NCBI RefSeq assembly: GCF_021168475.1
Contig: NZ_JAJOZT010000001.1
Coordinates: 248,001-312,000 of the forward strand
DNA: 64,000 bases
Reading direction: 5' to 3'
DNA from: Pseudoclavibacter sp. 13-3
GTDB taxonomy: Bacteria; Actinomycetota; Actinomycetes; Actinomycetales; Microbacteriaceae
Shown here: in pieces, positions 61,454 to 64,000 of the stretch
Layout of the letters: each line of letters starts with the position of its first letter
How positions within the stretch are numbered: the first letter of the stretch is position 1
The notes under the pieces: generated by a model
What the model saw: only the letters and a program-made list of their open reading frames with translations
Databases searched by the model: none
What the model was told of the DNA's origin: nothing
Position numbers and translations under genes: made by a program

Positions 61454-63730
61454 ATGCCATCACGCACCACAGCCGACCTGTTCAGCCGAGGCAGCATCGA
61501 CGTCATCGATGCCACCGAGAACAATCTCAAGCATGTCAGCCTGCGCATTCCGAAGCACCGCCTGAGCGTCTTCGTCGGGCTGTCGGGGTCAGGCAAGTCA
61601 TCACTCGTGTTCGACACGGTGGCCGCGACATCACGGCGCGAGCTCAACGAGACCTTTCCGAGTTTCACGCAGCAGTACCTGCCGAAGTACGGCCAGCCGC
61701 ACGTCGGGGCGATCGAGAACCTCCCCGTCGCGATCGTCGTCGAGCAGCGCCGCATCGGCGCCAACGCACGGTCGACGCTCGCGACCTACACCGGCATCCA
61801 TTCGCTGCTGCGTCTGCTGTTCTCTCGCGTCGGGGCGCCGTTCGTCGGCTACTCCGATGTGTTCTCGTTCAACCTGCCTCAGGGCATGTGCCCGCGCTGC
61901 GAGGGCTTGGGCACCGTCGACGAGATCGACGAGAACCGTCTGCTCGACACGAGCAAGTCGCTCAACGAGGGGGCCATCACGTTCGTGAGCTTCGGGCCCG
62001 GCACATGGCGGTGGCGACGCTACGTCGACAGCGGGCTGTTCGACAACGACCGACCCGTGCGCGACTTCAGCCCCGAGCAGCGCGAGCTCCTGCTGCACGC
62101 GCCGCAGCAGAAGCTGACTGATGCTCCCCCGGCGTGGCATCGCACCGCGCTGTACGAGGGATTGGTTCCGCGCATCCGCCGATCGATCGTGAACAGCAAA
62201 GAGGGCGAGCACCACAAAGAGGCACTCGCTGCGATCGTGACCCACCGTGTCTGCCCCGAATGCCACGGTGCGCGGCTCAATCAGAAGTCGCTGAGCTGCC
62301 GCATCAACGGGCGCAACATCGCCGAGGTCTCAGCTCTCGACCTGCAGCAGGCGATGACCTTTCTCGGGGGTGTGGACGCTGCGCTGGCGCAAGACGTCGT
62401 GCGTGAGCTCACGACCAAGGTGGGGTCTCTGGTCGACATCGGCCTCGACTACCTCACGCTCGACCGTCAGACCGACACTCTCTCAGGCGGCGAGGCCCAG
62501 CGCATCAAAATCGCGAAGTTTCTGACGAGTTCGCTCTCAGACCTCGTCTATGTGCTCGACGAGCCGACGGTCGGGCTGCACCCGCACGATGTGCAGTTGG
62601 TGACCCACAGCCTCAGAAGACTGCAGAGCGCAGGCAACACCGTGCTGATCGTCGAGCACAACGCGGCGGTGATGGCCATCGCCGACTACATCGTCGAACT
62701 CGGTCCGGCGGCCGGCGACGCCGGCGGCGAGGTGACGTTCACCGGCAGCTATCCCGAACTTCTCACCAGCGACACCCTGACGGCGCGCTGGCTGCGGCAG
62801 CCGCGCGGCTTTCGCACACCGCGCACGCCCGCGAGCACGCTGAGTCTTGCGCATGTGACCAGGCACAATCTGCACGACGTCAACGTCGAGGTGCCGCTCG
62901 GGGTGCTCACGACGGTGACCGGCGTGGCCGGGTCGGGCAAGAGCTCACTGATGGCCGAGGTGCGAGCCCGACTCGCAGACTCTGCAATCGACCTCTCACA
63001 GTCACCTGCCGGGGTGAACATCAGGTCGACGCCCGTGACCTATCTCGACGTCTTGGGCGACATCCGCAAGCGGTTCGCCAAGGCGAGCGGAGCATCCGCC
63101 ACACTCTTCAGCTACAACGGTGGCGGTGCCTGCCCGCTGTGCAAGGGCAAGGGTGTGACGATCACGAACATGGCCTTCATGGATCCAGTGGTGCAGGTCT
63201 GTGAGAAGTGCGGCGGCAGGCGCTACAGCGACGAGGCACTCGCACATCGCTATCACGACCGCACCATCGCCGAGGTTCTGGCCCTGCGCGTCACCCAGGC
63301 GAGCGAGTTCTTCGCCGATGCGCCCGAGATCGCCGACAAGCTGCGCAATGTCGATCGGGTCGGGTTGGGGTATCTCGCCCTCGATCAGGCCCTGACCACG
63401 CTGTCGGGCGGCGAGCTGCAGCGGCTGCGTCTCGCCGTGCAGCTCGGGCGCACCGGCGAAGTTTATCTGCTCGACGAACCGACTGCCGGCCTGCACATGC
63501 AAGACACGCATCGGCTCATCAGCCTGTTCAGCGACCTCGTCGACGCCGGCAACAGCGTGCTGCTGGTCGAGCACAACCTCGAGGTGATGACGAAGAGCGA
63601 CTGGCTGATCGACATCGGCCCTGACGCTGGTGTGTATGGCGGGCAGGTGCTCTTCAGCGGGCCGCCAGAAGAGATTCTGCATGTGCCCGGCTCGCACACG
63701 GCCGAGGCGCTGCGCGACTACGTGGGCTGA
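61454..63730 (+). CDS. UvrA-like ABC ATPase without UvrB-binding domain
   Basis: This 758-residue protein is a tandem ABC ATPase related to UvrA. Walker A motifs are GLSGSGKSS at 42-50 and GVAGSGKSS near 495; signatures are LSGGEAQRIKIAK and LSGGELQRLRLAV; zinc-type Cys pairs include CPRCEGLG, CPECHGARL, CPLCKGKG and CEKCGGRR. It is about 200 residues shorter than repair UvrA (about 950) and the region where the UvrB-binding domain sits is missing, as in drug-resistance UvrA paralogues such as DrrC. It may protect DNA from an intercalating drug or take part in repair; this is inferred. The ATG appears leaderless. Confidence 0.9.
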   Translation: MPSRTTADLFSRGSIDVIDATENNLKHVSLRIPKHRLSVFVGLSGSGKSSLVFDTVAATSRRELNETFPSFTQQYLPKYGQPHVGAIENLPVAIVVEQRRIGANARSTLATYTGIHSLLRLLFSRVGAPFVGYSDVFSFNLPQGMCPRCEGLGTVDEIDENRLLDTSKSLNEGAITFVSFGPGTWRWRRYVDSGLFDNDRPVRDFSPEQRELLLHAPQQKLTDAPPAWHRTALYEGLVPRIRRSIVNSKEGEHHKEALAAIVTHRVCPECHGARLNQKSLSCRINGRNIAEVSALDLQQAMTFLGGVDAALAQDVVRELTTKVGSLVDIGLDYLTLDRQTDTLSGGEAQRIKIAKFLTSSLSDLVYVLDEPTVGLHPHDVQLVTHSLRRLQSAGNTVLIVEHNAAVMAIADYIVELGPAAGDAGGEVTFTGSYPELLTSDTLTARWLRQPRGFRTPRTPASTLSLAHVTRHNLHDVNVEVPLGVLTTVTGVAGSGKSSLMAEVRARLADSAIDLSQSPAGVNIRSTPVTYLDVLGDIRKRFAKASGASATLFSYNGGGACPLCKGKGVTITNMAFMDPVVQVCEKCGGRRYSDEALAHRYHDRTIAEVLALRVTQASEFFADAPEIADKLRNVDRVGLGYLALDQALTTLSGGELQRLRLAVQLGRTGEVYLLDEPTAGLHMQDTHRLISLFSDLVDAGNSVLLVEHNLEVMTKSDWLIDIGPDAGVYGGQVLFSGPPEEILHVPGSHTAEALRDYVG

Positions 63731-63834
63731 ATGGCATGTGGCGGTTGAGCGGCACGGTCGACGGCAGCCGCGCCGGCAGCAGCGCAGGCAGCGCCTCTGT
63801 GACAGGTAGATCGCTCGGCTGCTGACCCGCTCCC

Positions 63835-64000
63835 CTATTCGCAGGCCACGCCGTCGCCGTCACGGTCGAGCTTCGCGGCATACCCGGGCTGGCCGGCGTA
63901 CAGCGGCGCCTTGCCCGCAGCGCGCACAGCCGCGCAGTTCTTGTACGTCACCGCACCGCCCGACGAGCTGCCCGACGAGCCGTTCGAGCCGCTGCCCGAG
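63835..64000 (-). CDS. C terminus of an Excalibur calcium-binding domain protein
   Basis: The last 54 residues of a protein cut by the right edge contain an Excalibur domain: VTYKNCAAVRAAGKAPLY followed by YAAKLDRDGDGVACE, with the two Cys of the domain and an EF-hand-like DRDGDG calcium loop. A Ser/Gly linker precedes it. Such domains end secreted or surface proteins and nucleases. The upstream part, and so the function, is outside the window. Confidence 0.88.
   Translation of the reverse strand, partial: SGSGSNGSSGSSSGGAVTYKNCAAVRAAGKAPLYAGQPGYAAKLDRDGDGVACE

Overview
The window is high-GC DNA (about two thirds G+C by eye) with dense, often overlapping genes on both strands. It looks like the chromosome of a free-living actinobacterium, probably of the Microbacteriaceae type; that placement is inferred from gene content and style, not from a marker gene. 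Supporting signs are a monomeric NADP isocitrate dehydrogenase, an MshA-like glycosyltransferase, an HspR/HAIR-type operator, a DUF6504-dnaE2 mutagenesis pair, an lhr-nei pair, CE1758/CE1759-type flavin genes, a LAXTG-type wall anchor, and several genes whose -10 box lies 6-8 bases before the ATG (leaderless mRNAs). I see no rRNA, tRNA, insertion sequence, prophage or CRISPR array.

Layout. 1-8.3 kb (minus strand): truncated aldehyde dehydrogenase, isocitrate dehydrogenase, a uraA-upp uracil salvage pair, an AI-2E family membrane protein and an acetyl-CoA hydrolase/transferase. 8.4-14.2 kb (plus): TetR regulator, enoyl-CoA hydratase/3-hydroxyacyl-CoA dehydrogenase fusion, acyl-CoA dehydrogenase and thiolase, together a beta-oxidation operon. 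14.2-21.6 kb (minus): six closely packed genes, MshA-like glycosyltransferase, Ppx/GppA phosphatase, sugar porter, CorA, LysE and a DUF2207 membrane protein; four junctions overlap or are within 30 bases. 21.6-30.1 kb (plus): a HAIR-controlled ClpC-type unfoldase, an aldo/keto reductase, a LexA-controlled DUF6504-dnaE2 pair and a small alarmone synthetase. 30.1-44.0 kb (minus): PEP mutase-like enzyme, LLM/MarR/FMN-reductase operon, polysaccharide deacetylase, nei, lhr, PspA and a TPM-domain protein. 44.2-53.3 kb (plus): HAD hydrolase, TetR with DUF3533 membrane protein, an EEP-family protein, lactate permease with an LldR/FadR-type operator, cardiolipin synthase, an autoregulated PadR regulator and YitT. 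53.3-55.3 kb: divergent TetR and NAD(P)-binding epimerase sharing twin operators. 55.4-59.1 kb (minus): a two-gene surface operon, an FG-GAP propeller with sortase anchor coupled to a secreted His/Asp-rich protein of unknown function. 59.2-64 kb: VOC protein, a PLDc_N mini-protein coupled to a DUF697 GTPase, a short UvrA-like ABC ATPase, and the end of an Excalibur-domain protein.

Themes. Regulation is unusually legible: SOS, HAIR, LldR-like, PadR and three TetR/MarR operators can be read directly. Intergenic spacers repeatedly carry short tandem duplications (7-18 bp units). The best candidates for undescribed biology are the FG-GAP/His-Asp-rich surface pair and the PLDc_N-GTPase pair.
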